Below, piece by piece: positions 38,475 through 46,814 of a DNA stretch of 64,000 nucleotides. The stretch is from Sulfurisoma sp. (GTDB taxonomy: Bacteria; Pseudomonadota; Gammaproteobacteria; Burkholderiales; Rhodocyclaceae). The translations under genes were made by a program, and so were the position numbers. The notes beneath the pieces were generated by a model that had not been told where the DNA came from, searched no databases, and worked only from the letters and a program-made list of their open reading frames with translations. Each line of letters begins with the position of its first letter. Within the stretch, counting starts at the first letter, position 1. The stretch is taken from the NCBI GenBank assembly GCA_030691075.1, contig JAUYFI010000063.1:62001-126000 (forward strand). Direction: 5' to 3'.

Positions 38475-39311
38475 ATGCCCATGAACGTCGCCGAGGCCCT
38501 GCAGATCGTCACCCGCACCGACCCGGGGATGGTGCGCGCGCAGAACGAGGACGCCGTGCTGGCCAATCCGCTGCGCGGCTTCGTCGTGCTGGCCGACGGC
38601 ATGGGCGGCTACAACGCCGGCGAGGTGGCGAGCGGCATGGCGACGACGTTGCTCGGCACCGAGCTCGAAAAGGCTTTCGCCCTGCGCCCGCCTTCGGCGC
38701 GCGTCGATGGCGGCAAGCCGTGGGCGCACGTGGGGATCGAGGCCGAGATCGCCCGCGCCAACGGCGCCATCTATCAGGCGGCGCAGAGCCAGCCACAATA
38801 TTCGGGCATGGGCACCACGCTGGTGATGGGGGTCTTCCACGACAACACGCTTACCGTGGCTCATATCGGCGATTCGCGGCTCTACCGCCTGCGCGGCGAG
38901 GAATTCCGGTCGATCACGCGCGATCACTCGCTGCTGCAGGAGCAGATCGACAGCGGCATGCTGACGCCGGAAGAGGCGCGCCATTCGCAGAACAGGAATC
39001 TGGTGACCCGCGCCCTCGGCGTCGATCCGACGGTGGAGCCGGAGATTCGTGATTATGAAGTGCGGGTCGGAGACGTTTTTCTGTTGTGCTCCGACGGTCT
39101 CAACGACATGGTCGAGGACGAGGAGATCGCGATGACGCTCTCCGCGCTGTCGGCCAACCTGGACCTCTGCGCCACGCAGCTGATACAGATGGCCAACGAT
39201 AATGGCGGCCGCGACAATGTTTCCGTTATCCTAGTCAAGGTGATCGGGGATTTCGGTTCGCCGCGCGGTTTGCGATCCTGGCCTACCCGGCTTCTGGCAT
39301 GGCTAAAATGA
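38475..39311 (+). CDS. PP2C-family Ser/Thr phosphatase
   Basis: 278 residues. Metal-binding motifs: VRAQNEDAVLANP, VLADGMGGYNAGEVAS, VAHIGDSRLYRLR, LLCSDGLNDMVEDEE and NGGRDNVSVILVKV. It reverses Ser/Thr phosphorylation by the kinase 3 bp upstream. The C-terminus adds a short hydrophobic/aromatic tail (SWPTRLLAWLK), possibly a membrane contact. Confidence 0.93.
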   Translation: MPMNVAEALQIVTRTDPGMVRAQNEDAVLANPLRGFVVLADGMGGYNAGEVASGMATTLLGTELEKAFALRPPSARVDGGKPWAHVGIEAEIARANGAIYQAAQSQPQYSGMGTTLVMGVFHDNTLTVAHIGDSRLYRLRGEEFRSITRDHSLLQEQIDSGMLTPEEARHSQNRNLVTRALGVDPTVEPEIRDYEVRVGDVFLLCSDGLNDMVEDEEIAMTLSALSANLDLCATQLIQMANDNGGRDNVSVILVKVIGDFGSPRGLRSWPTRLLAWLK

Positions 39312-39334
39312 TGGTGTCTTGAAGGAAGGTCGCG

Positions 39335-40099
39335 ATGGACAAGGCGAAACTCATACTCAGCATGGATGGTCTGGTGCTCAAGGAAATCAAGCTCGGCAAG
39401 GAGCGGATGACCATCGGGCGCAAGCCGCACAACGACATCCAGATCGATAATCTCGCCATCTCGGGCGAGCATGCCGTCATTATCACCATCCTCAACGACT
39501 CCTTCCTCGAGGACCTGGGCAGCACCAACGGCACCTTCGTCAATGGCCAGTCGGTGAAGAAACACTTTCTACAGAATGGCGACACCATCGAGTTGGGAAA
39601 ATATCGCCTCAAGTATGTGAACGAGGTGGCGCAGCAGACGCCGGCGGCCGACTTCGAGAAGACCATGATCATGCGCCCCGGCGCGATGCGCAAGGCCGCC
39701 GAGCAGGCCGGCAACAAGGACATGGACACCCAGGTCGGCATGCAGATCGCTCCCAACGCCGAGGCGCATCCGCCGACCGAATCGGTTGCTCCCGCCGTGG
39801 CCGCCACGGTTGTGCCGGCAGCTCAGCCGACCCTGCCGCTGGGCTCGATCCAGGTGCTGTCCGGTGCCAATGCTGGCCGTGAACTCGAACTCGTCAAGAC
39901 CGTGACGACGCTGGGTAAGCCGGGCGTGCAGGTGGCGGTGATCGCGCGGCGCCCGCAGGGCTACTTCATCACCCATGTCGAGGGGGCGAACTTTCCCATC
40001 GTCGATGGCAAGACCCTGGGCGCCGAGGCCCACAAGCTCGAGGACAATGACGTGATCGAACTGGCCGGGGTCAAGATGCAGTTCTTCATCAAGCGCTGA
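39335..40099 (+). CDS. FHA-domain protein
   Basis: 254 residues. A canonical N-terminal FHA domain (about 5-95) has TIGRKPHNDIQIDN, SGEHAVI and DLGSTNGTFVNG, all the pThr-binding residues. A linker contains the candidate phospho-site FEKTMIMRPG. A second FHA-like C-terminal domain (about 170-254) lacks the binding motifs. It probably reads out or scaffolds the neighbouring kinase and phosphatase, as in other STPK-PPP-FHA modules linked to secretion. Confidence 0.88.
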   Translation: MDKAKLILSMDGLVLKEIKLGKERMTIGRKPHNDIQIDNLAISGEHAVIITILNDSFLEDLGSTNGTFVNGQSVKKHFLQNGDTIELGKYRLKYVNEVAQQTPAADFEKTMIMRPGAMRKAAEQAGNKDMDTQVGMQIAPNAEAHPPTESVAPAVAATVVPAAQPTLPLGSIQVLSGANAGRELELVKTVTTLGKPGVQVAVIARRPQGYFITHVEGANFPIVDGKTLGAEAHKLEDNDVIELAGVKMQFFIKR

Positions 40100-40107
40100 C
40101 GCCGCCG

Positions 40108-40144
40108 GCGCCGTCCCACGGGATACCTCTTCGCATAACTTTCC
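40108..40144 (+). repeat. Dispersed repeat, long form B, before the cyclase gene
   Basis: GCGCCGTCCCACGGGATACC then TCTTCGCATAACTTTCC. It matches the inner segment of the copy inside srkA, but the left outer flank is shortened. Confidence 0.65.
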
Positions 40145-40158
40145 GCGGCTCCAGGCCC

Positions 40159-42387
40159 ATGAAACAGAATCTACCCCGTTTCCTGCTGGGACTGCTGGTG
40201 CTGGCCATGCTGCTCGGCCATGCGGCCGGCTTCTACCGCATCGGCTTCATCGAGCGCTTCGACGCCATCATCTACGACACCAAGGTGCGGCTGACCATGC
40301 CGCGCAACGTCGACGAGCGTCTGGTCATTCTCGACATCGACGAGAAGTCGCTGGCCGAGGTCGGCCGCTGGCCCTGGAACCGCGAGCGCATGGCGACGCT
40401 GATGAACAAGCTGTTCGACCGCAACGGCATCGCCCTGCTCGGCTTCGACATCGTCTTCGCCGAGCCGGACGCCAGTTCCGGCCTGCCGGTGCTGGAGTCG
40501 CTGGCGAAGAAGGAAGGCCGCGAGGCCGGCGTCATCCAGGCGGTGCTCAAGGGTTTGCGGCCGACGCTCGACTACGACGCGCTGTTCGCCGCCGCGTTGC
40601 AGAAGCGGCCCATCGTGCTCGGCTACTACCTGTCGAGCAAGGAGGACGGCACGAGTTCCGGCGCGCTGCCCGCGCCGACCTTGCCGGCGGGGACCTTCTC
40701 TGGCCGCAACATCGCCTTCACCAGCTGGCCGCATTTCGGCGGCAACCTGCCGGCGTTCCAGAAGAACGCGGCGAGCGGTGGCCACTTCAACCCCATGGTC
40801 GACCTGGACGGCATCTCGCGGCGGGTGCCAATGCTGGCCGAGCACAATGGCGCCTACTACGAGTCGCTGTCGCTGGCCATGGTGCGCGCGCTGCTCGGCT
40901 CCCCCAATCTCGTGCCGGGTTACGCCGAAGGCAGTGGTGGCGACAAAGGCTACGCCGGCCTCGAATGGCTCGACCTGCCGACCGCGCGCGGCACGCTGCG
41001 CATCCCGGTGGACGAGAACGTCGCCGCGCTGATTCCCTATCGCGGCTTTCAGGGCAGCTACAAGTACATTTCGGCATCCGACGTGCTCGCCGATCGCGTT
41101 CCCGCCGAGCAGCTCAAGGGCAAGATCGTGATCATGGGCACGACGGCGCCGGGTCTCATGGACCTGCGGGCGACACCGGTGGCCAGCACCTATCCCGGGG
41201 TCGAGATTCACGCCAACCTCATTTCCGGCATGCTCGACGGCGCCATCAAGTACCGTCCGGCCTATGTCCTTGGCGCCGACGTGCTGCTGGTGCTGGTCGC
41301 CGGCGGCGTCATGGTCTTCCTGCTGCCGCTGCTCTCGCCGTTGCGCGCCAGCATCGTCGCCCTGATCGTGCTGCTGTTCCTGCTCTCCGTGAACCTGGCC
41401 TTCTGGCATGCCGGCAACATGGTGCTGCCGCTTGCCGCCGGCCTGTTGCTGGTGGCGCTGCTCTACGCCCTGAACATGTCCTGGGGTTATTTCGTCGAGT
41501 CGAAAGCCAAGCGGCAGTTCACCGAGCTGTTCGGCCAGTATGTGCCGCCCGAACTGGTCGACGAGATGGCGAAGAACCCCGAGGGCTACAGCATGGAGGG
41601 GCGCAAGGCCGAGCTGACGGTGCTGTTTTCCGACATTCGCGGATTCACCACCATCTCGGAAGGCCTGCAGCCGGACCAACTGGCGACCTTGATGAACCTC
41701 TATCTCGGCGCGATGACCGAGGTCGTCCGCAAGCATCGCGGCACGCTCGACAAGTACATCGGCGACGCCATCATGGCCTTCTGGGGCGCGCCGGTCGGCG
41801 ACGCCGAGCACGCCAGGCATGCCGTGATCACGGCGCTGGAAATGCAGCAGGCGCTGCACGGCCTGAACCAGGATCTGCTGGCCAAGGGCTGGCCCGAGCT
41901 GAAGATCGGCGTCGGCGTCAATACCGGCAGCATGACCGTCGGCGACATGGGATCAAAGGTGCGCAAGGCCTACACGGTGATGGGCGACGCAGTGAACCTC
42001 GGCTCGCGCCTCGAGGGCATCACCAAGCAGTACGGCGTGGGCATCATCGTTGGCGACGGCACGCGCGACCTGACCCGGAAGGATTTCGTCTACCGCGAAC
42101 TGGATCGCGTGCGGGTCAAGGGCAAGGCCGAGCCGGTCGGCATCTTCGAACCGGTCGGCCTGGAGGGGCAGGTGGCGCAGGATGATCTGGAGGAGCTCAA
42201 GCTCTGGAACCAGTCCTTGCGCGCCTACCGCGCCCAGGACTGGGATCAGGCCGAGGTGATGCTGCTCAACCTGTCGCGCATGCGGCAGTGTTACCTGTAT
42301 GATCTCTACGCCAAGCGTATCGCCCATTGCCGACTGGCACCGCCGGGCGAGGGCTGGGATGGCGTGACGACATTCGAGACCAAGTGA
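40159..42387 (+). CDS. CHASE2-sensor class III adenylate/guanylate cyclase
   Basis: 742 residues. Membrane helix (about 7-25), CHASE2 domain (about 30-345), membrane helices (about 365-440), then a class III cyclase domain (about 480-670) with metal Asp in VLFSDIRGFTT and GDAIMAFWG, and the transition-state region AYTVMGDAVNLGSRLEGI. A helical C-terminal tail follows. It makes cAMP or cGMP; base specificity is not settled by eye. It has the same sensor architecture as the kinase at 35916. The stop overlaps the next gene (TGATG). Confidence 0.92.
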   Translation: MKQNLPRFLLGLLVLAMLLGHAAGFYRIGFIERFDAIIYDTKVRLTMPRNVDERLVILDIDEKSLAEVGRWPWNRERMATLMNKLFDRNGIALLGFDIVFAEPDASSGLPVLESLAKKEGREAGVIQAVLKGLRPTLDYDALFAAALQKRPIVLGYYLSSKEDGTSSGALPAPTLPAGTFSGRNIAFTSWPHFGGNLPAFQKNAASGGHFNPMVDLDGISRRVPMLAEHNGAYYESLSLAMVRALLGSPNLVPGYAEGSGGDKGYAGLEWLDLPTARGTLRIPVDENVAALIPYRGFQGSYKYISASDVLADRVPAEQLKGKIVIMGTTAPGLMDLRATPVASTYPGVEIHANLISGMLDGAIKYRPAYVLGADVLLVLVAGGVMVFLLPLLSPLRASIVALIVLLFLLSVNLAFWHAGNMVLPLAAGLLLVALLYALNMSWGYFVESKAKRQFTELFGQYVPPELVDEMAKNPEGYSMEGRKAELTVLFSDIRGFTTISEGLQPDQLATLMNLYLGAMTEVVRKHRGTLDKYIGDAIMAFWGAPVGDAEHARHAVITALEMQQALHGLNQDLLAKGWPELKIGVGVNTGSMTVGDMGSKVRKAYTVMGDAVNLGSRLEGITKQYGVGIIVGDGTRDLTRKDFVYRELDRVRVKGKAEPVGIFEPVGLEGQVAQDDLEELKLWNQSLRAYRAQDWDQAEVMLLNLSRMRQCYLYDLYAKRIAHCRLAPPGEGWDGVTTFETK

Positions 42388-43172
42388 TGACGTGCGAACA
42401 TGGTATGAAGGTCCGGATACTGGGGTGCAGCGGGGGTATCGGCGGGCGTCACCTGCGCACGACGTCGATACTGATCGACAACGACATCCTGATCGATGCC
42501 GGCACCGGCGTGGCCGACCTGTCGATCGCCGAACTGGCGCAGATCGACCATGTGTTCCTGACCCACACGCACATGGATCACATTGCCTGCCTGCCCCTGC
42601 TGATCGACACCGTCGGCGACATGCGCAGCCGGCCGCTGACCGTCTATGCGACGGACGCGACCATCGAGATCATGCGCACCCACATCTTCAACTGGGCGGT
42701 GTGGCCGGATTTTTGCGAGATTCCGAACTCGAAGAAGCCCTTCATGCGCTACGAGAATCTTGCGGTCGGCGAGACCGTGGATCTCGAGGGGCGCCGCATT
42801 ACCCCGCTGCCGGCCAATCACACCGTGCCGGCGGTGGGTTACCAAATGGACTCGGGCGATGCCAGCCTGGTATTTTCCGGCGACACGGGGCCATGTCCCG
42901 AACTCTGGGCCGCCGTCAACAAGATCGATAACCTGCGCCACCTGATTATCGAGACCGCCTTTTCGAACCGTGAACGCAGACTGGCTCAAATCTCCAAGCA
43001 TCTCTGCCCGAGCATGCTCGTCGAGGAACTCGCCCACTTGCAGCGCGACGCGGAGATCTATATCACTCACCTCAAGCCAGGGCAAATCGAGCTCACGATG
43101 CAGGAAATCGAGGACGGCGTCGGCGAACTGCGCCCGCGAATGCTGCAGAACAATCAGGTCTTCGATCTCTGA
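42387..43172 (+). CDS. MBL-fold putative cyclic-nucleotide phosphodiesterase
   Basis: 261 residues. The metallo-beta-lactamase metal motif THTHMDH (HxHxDH) is followed by further ligands in LPANHTVPAVGY, VFSGDTGP and YITHLKPGQ. The layout (GCSGGIGG.., two-metal site) resembles class II 3',5'-cyclic nucleotide phosphodiesterases. Overlap with the cyclase gene suggests it degrades that enzyme's product. ATG 42387; ATG 42405 (MKVRILGCSGG) is also plausible. Another MBL hydrolase activity cannot be excluded. Confidence 0.8.
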   Translation: MTCEHGMKVRILGCSGGIGGRHLRTTSILIDNDILIDAGTGVADLSIAELAQIDHVFLTHTHMDHIACLPLLIDTVGDMRSRPLTVYATDATIEIMRTHIFNWAVWPDFCEIPNSKKPFMRYENLAVGETVDLEGRRITPLPANHTVPAVGYQMDSGDASLVFSGDTGPCPELWAAVNKIDNLRHLIIETAFSNRERRLAQISKHLCPSMLVEELAHLQRDAEIYITHLKPGQIELTMQEIEDGVGELRPRMLQNNQVFDL

Positions 43173-43180
43173 GTCGGGCA

Positions 43181-44272
43181 ATGGGCGCCAATCTCAATAA
43201 CGGATTGATTCCGACGCTGGCCCGTCTCCAGCCCTTGGCCGCGCTGGGCGCGGACAGTTTGCGTGAACTGGAGCCGCATTGTCATCGCGAGAGGGTCACG
43301 CGCAACCTGGACCCCTTTCAGTTGCGCGACTGGCAGGGCCAGGTCGTCTATCTGGTCAAGGGCGAGCTCAAGCTCGAATTCGATGACGGCGTGGTGCAGG
43401 TGATTGTCGGGGGATGGGGCGATGCGCTCTTCCCGATAGGGCGCGGTCGGCTCGTGCCCGCATCGACCAAAGCCATCACCGACGTCGAGCTGCTTCGTTT
43501 CGACGAGGATCTGGTGGACATCATGCTCACTTGGGATCAGATCGCCGCGCCAGGGCAGGAGAGCACCCCCGACGCGGACACGACCGACTGGCGAACCATG
43601 TCAGGGATATTCACCGTGCAGAGCCTGACCCAAGGGGTTTTCTCCTCCATGCCCCCGGCCAACATCCAGCAGCTGCTACAACGTTTTCAGCGGATCAAGG
43701 TCAAGCGGGGCGAAAAGGTGATTTGGCAGGGGGCGCCTGGCGACTATTACTACCTGATCGAGCGTGGCCGTTGCCAGGTCACGCGCGAGGTGGCGGGAGC
43801 AAAGGTCGAACTCGCGGAACTGCGGGAGGGCGACGCGTTCGGTGAAGAGGCGCTTGTCTCCGACTCTGCCAGAAACGCCACGATTACCATGAAGACCGAC
43901 GGTGTCCTGCTGCGGCTGGACAAGGCTGATTTCATGGGGCTCCTCAGCGAACCGTTGCTGCAACGGCTGTCGCCCCCGCAGGCGTGGCAACGCATTGCCG
44001 CCGGGGCCCAGTGGCTTGATGTCCGCTTTCCCGCCGAGTACTGCTGTGACGGTCTGCCTGGCGCGGTCAACATTCCGGTCAACGAAATCCGTCATGCCGT
44101 GGCTGGTCTTGACTTGGCGCGGGAATACATCGTCTATTGCCAGACCGGTCGTCGCAGTTCCGCAGCCGCCTTCCTGCTATCGCAGCGCGGATTTCACGCC
44201 TACCTGCTCGAGGGCGGTCTCAAGGCTTTACTTACCGATGCCGCCAACAACCAAAGCAAGGGTTCGTCATGA
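43181..44272 (+). CDS. Cyclic-nucleotide-binding protein with C-terminal rhodanese domain
   Basis: 363 residues. An N-terminal cupin-like CNB domain is degenerate (about 20-120). A second CNB domain (about 145-268) carries a good phosphate-binding cassette, GDAFGEEALVSDSARNATI. A rhodanese domain (about 270-355) follows, with active-site loop YCQTGRRSS. No DNA-binding domain is present, so it is not a CRP regulator. It is the likely receptor for the cyclase product. Its stop overlaps the start of the secretion ATPase gene (ATGA), implying coupled synthesis. Confidence 0.88.
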   Translation: MGANLNNGLIPTLARLQPLAALGADSLRELEPHCHRERVTRNLDPFQLRDWQGQVVYLVKGELKLEFDDGVVQVIVGGWGDALFPIGRGRLVPASTKAITDVELLRFDEDLVDIMLTWDQIAAPGQESTPDADTTDWRTMSGIFTVQSLTQGVFSSMPPANIQQLLQRFQRIKVKRGEKVIWQGAPGDYYYLIERGRCQVTREVAGAKVELAELREGDAFGEEALVSDSARNATITMKTDGVLLRLDKADFMGLLSEPLLQRLSPPQAWQRIAAGAQWLDVRFPAEYCCDGLPGAVNIPVNEIRHAVAGLDLAREYIVYCQTGRRSSAAAFLLSQRGFHAYLLEGGLKALLTDAANNQSKGSS

Positions 44273-46650
44273 GTAATGTCATGTCTGCTCCGCAAGATCC
44301 CGGTGGCCTGTCCGATGTCGGCAGCCGCCTGGCCTTTTTCAAGAATCTTCAGACCGTCACCAACAAGATCCACGCGACGTCGAACATCGACGAGATCATG
44401 CTGGAGCTGTCGCAGGATGTCTGTAGTCTGTTCAATGCGGACCGCCTCACGATCTACTCGATTGGCGAGGACAAGGCATCCATCGTTTCCAAGGTCAAGA
44501 CCGGTCTGAATTCCTTCAAGGATCTGAAGCTACCGATCGCCGACCAGAGTATTGCTGGCCATGTTGCGCTGGCCAAGAAGATCGTCAACATTCGCGACGT
44601 CTATGACGAGGCGGAACTGAAGGCCATCCATTCGCAACTGCGCTTCCTGCAGGAAGTCGACAAGCGCACTGGCTACCGCACCAAGCAGATGCTGGTGGCG
44701 CCCATCATCGACGCGCAGAACGGCGACCTCATGGGCGTCGTCCAGATCATCAACAACAAGGCTGGCGTGCCCTTCGCCGCCGTGGCCGAGGAAGGCGTCA
44801 AGGGGCTGAGCGAAACCCTGGCCATCGCCTTCAACCAGCGCAACAAACCGGCGCAGGTCGCCAAGTCCAAGTACGACCACCTGGTGCTCGATGCGGTGAT
44901 TGCCGCCCAGGAACTGGAATTGGCGACCCGCACGGCGCGGCGGAAGAACGTCGATGTCGAGGAAATCCTGATCACCGAGATGCAGGTACAGCCCGCCGCG
45001 ATTGGCGCGGCCCTGTCCAAGTTCTTCATGGTGCCGTACGAGCCCCACCGCGGCGATCGCATCAAGCCGGTCGACCTGATGAAGAACCTGCGGCGCGAGT
45101 ATGTGCAGCAGAACCAGTGGCTTCCAGTCGAAGAGACATCGGAAGGCATCATTGTCGTCTGCATGGACCCAGAACAGGTAAAGGGCTCGCGCGTCGTCAA
45201 TAATGTGTTTTCACGCGCGAAGATTGTCTATCGGGTCACCACGGTGCGTGAGTTCAAGCAGGTGGTCGACCTGTTTTTCGGTGGCGGCGGGGCGACACCC
45301 TATACCGACGACTCCTCGGTTGGCGATCTGCTATCAACCCTCGATCAAGGCGAGGAGGGCGGCGAGAGCGTTGTCGAGGACGTTTCCGCCGCCGCCGACA
45401 ACGAACTTGTCAAGCTGGTGAACAAGATTATCGTCGACGCCTACCAGCAGGGCGCCTCCGACATCCACATCGAGCCGGGCATCGGCAAGGACAAGGTCGG
45501 CATCCGCTTCCGCAAGGACGGCTCGTTGGCCAGGTACATCGAAATCCCCTCCAGTTACCGCGCCGCCATCGCCGCCCGCCTCAAGATCATGTGCGACCTC
45601 GACATCGCCGAGCGGCGCCGGCCGCAGGACGGCAAGATCAAGTTCAAGAAGTACGGCCCGCTCGACATCGAGTTGCGGGTCGCGACCATTCCGACCACCG
45701 GCGGCGTCGAGGACATCGTCATGCGGATCCTCGCCGCCGGCGAACCGATACCGCTCGACAAGCTCGGCGTGCTGCCGATCAACCTGGTCAAGCTCAAGGA
45801 GTGCGTGTCCAAGCCCTACGGCCTGTTCTTCGTTTGCGGCCCGACCGGTTCGGGCAAGACCACCACGCTGCACTCGGTGCTCGGCTCCCTCAACACCGTG
45901 GACACCAAGATCTGGACGGCCGAGGATCCCGTCGAAATCACCCAGAAGGGCCTGCGCCAGGTGCAGGTGAACAAGAAGGCCGGCCTCGACTTTCCCATAG
46001 TGATGAAGGCCTTTCTCCGCGCCGATCCGGACATCATCATGGTCGGCGAGATGCGCGACGCCGAAACCACGGGCATCGGCATCGAGGCCTCGCTCACCGG
46101 CCACCTGGTGTTCGCCACCCTGCACACCAACAGCGCGCCGGAATCCATCATCCGCCTGCTCGACATGGGCATGGACCCTTTCAACTTCGCCGATGCCCTG
46201 CTCGGAATCTTGGCGCAGCGCCTGGCTAAGCGCCTGTGCAAGTGCAAGGAGGCCTATGCGCCGGATGCCGAGGAGGTGAAGCAGTTCATGATCGAATACT
46301 GCGGCGAACTCGTGAACACCGAGACCTTCAAGCGCGGTCAAGAGGCCGCCATGGAAGCCACTTACCAGCGCCTGGTCAAGGATTACGGAAAGGACGGCAA
46401 GCTCCAGTTCCACCGCGCCAAGGGCTGCGATGCGTGCAACAAGACCGGCTACAAAGGCCGACTTGGCCTGCACGAGTTGATGGTTGGCACCGAGCCGACC
46501 AAGAAGCTGATCCAGGAACACGCCCGCGTCTCCCAACTGGTTGCGCAGGCGCTGGAGGACGGCATGCTCACGCTGAAAATGGACGGCATGGAAAAGGTGT
46601 GTCAGGGCGTCACCGACATGAAACAGGTTCGCGCGGTCTGCATTAAATGA
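44269..46650 (+). CDS. gspE: GspE-like type II secretion ATPase with N-terminal GAF domain
   Basis: 793 residues. The N-terminal GAF domain (about 20-180, with DRLTIYSIGEDKASIVSK, IAGHVALAKKIVNI, LVAPIIDAQNGDLMGVVQIIN) is not part of ordinary GspE. Next come a GspE/PilB N-domain (about 190-345) and the motor (about 385-793), with Walker A GPTGSGKT (524-531), Asp box, Walker B DIIMVGEMRDAET, His box TLHTNSA, and zinc Cys C657/C659 and C720/C723. It is the cytoplasmic ATPase that drives pseudopilus assembly. A clear MshEN c-di-GMP motif is not visible. Confidence 0.93.
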   Translation: MSNVMSAPQDPGGLSDVGSRLAFFKNLQTVTNKIHATSNIDEIMLELSQDVCSLFNADRLTIYSIGEDKASIVSKVKTGLNSFKDLKLPIADQSIAGHVALAKKIVNIRDVYDEAELKAIHSQLRFLQEVDKRTGYRTKQMLVAPIIDAQNGDLMGVVQIINNKAGVPFAAVAEEGVKGLSETLAIAFNQRNKPAQVAKSKYDHLVLDAVIAAQELELATRTARRKNVDVEEILITEMQVQPAAIGAALSKFFMVPYEPHRGDRIKPVDLMKNLRREYVQQNQWLPVEETSEGIIVVCMDPEQVKGSRVVNNVFSRAKIVYRVTTVREFKQVVDLFFGGGGATPYTDDSSVGDLLSTLDQGEEGGESVVEDVSAAADNELVKLVNKIIVDAYQQGASDIHIEPGIGKDKVGIRFRKDGSLARYIEIPSSYRAAIAARLKIMCDLDIAERRRPQDGKIKFKKYGPLDIELRVATIPTTGGVEDIVMRILAAGEPIPLDKLGVLPINLVKLKECVSKPYGLFFVCGPTGSGKTTTLHSVLGSLNTVDTKIWTAEDPVEITQKGLRQVQVNKKAGLDFPIVMKAFLRADPDIIMVGEMRDAETTGIGIEASLTGHLVFATLHTNSAPESIIRLLDMGMDPFNFADALLGILAQRLAKRLCKCKEAYAPDAEEVKQFMIEYCGELVNTETFKRGQEAAMEATYQRLVKDYGKDGKLQFHRAKGCDACNKTGYKGRLGLHELMVGTEPTKKLIQEHARVSQLVAQALEDGMLTLKMDGMEKVCQGVTDMKQVRAVCIK

Positions 46651-46814
46651 GACCCGCCCGCCCCCAGCCCATTCCTCGCGGGATGGGAGACTTGTGGCTC
46701 GCTGCGCTCGAACATCATGGGGTGCCTCGTGGGCAGGCCCGTGCGGTTTGCGGCTCCGCCGCGTGCCGTTCAGGCTCGGGGCGGCCCGTCGCCTGAACTA
46801 CTGGGAGACCCGCC
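46651..46814 (+). repeat. Hairpin-rich gap between gspE and the HD-GYP gene
   Basis: Contains hairpin CCCATTCC-TCGC-GGGATGGG (46668-46687) and further G/C-rich inverted segments up to 46790. No T-run and no convincing promoter is seen. It resembles the C-rich intergenic elements elsewhere in the window only loosely. Confidence 0.45.

Noticed and set aside
35130-38984. Very long open frame on the minus strand (about 1284 codons)
   Set aside because: It lies antisense to the TerC protein, pseudogene, kinase and phosphatase genes. Its protein is His/Arg/Gly-rich low-complexity sequence typical of the mirror frame of GC-rich genes.
40171-41859. Minus-strand open frame opposite the cyclase gene
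   Set aside because: Low-complexity His/Gln/Arg-rich translation; the CHASE2 and cyclase domains on the plus strand are clear.
43181-44272. CRP/FNR transcription factor
   Set aside because: It has cyclic-nucleotide-binding domains, but the C-terminus is a rhodanese and there is no helix-turn-helix.
44269-46650. Assignment as a type IV pilus PilB ATPase
   Set aside because: The nearby G, H, I, J, K, L and M components are of type II pseudopilus type and no pilA, pilC or pilT gene is visible. PilB is not formally excluded.
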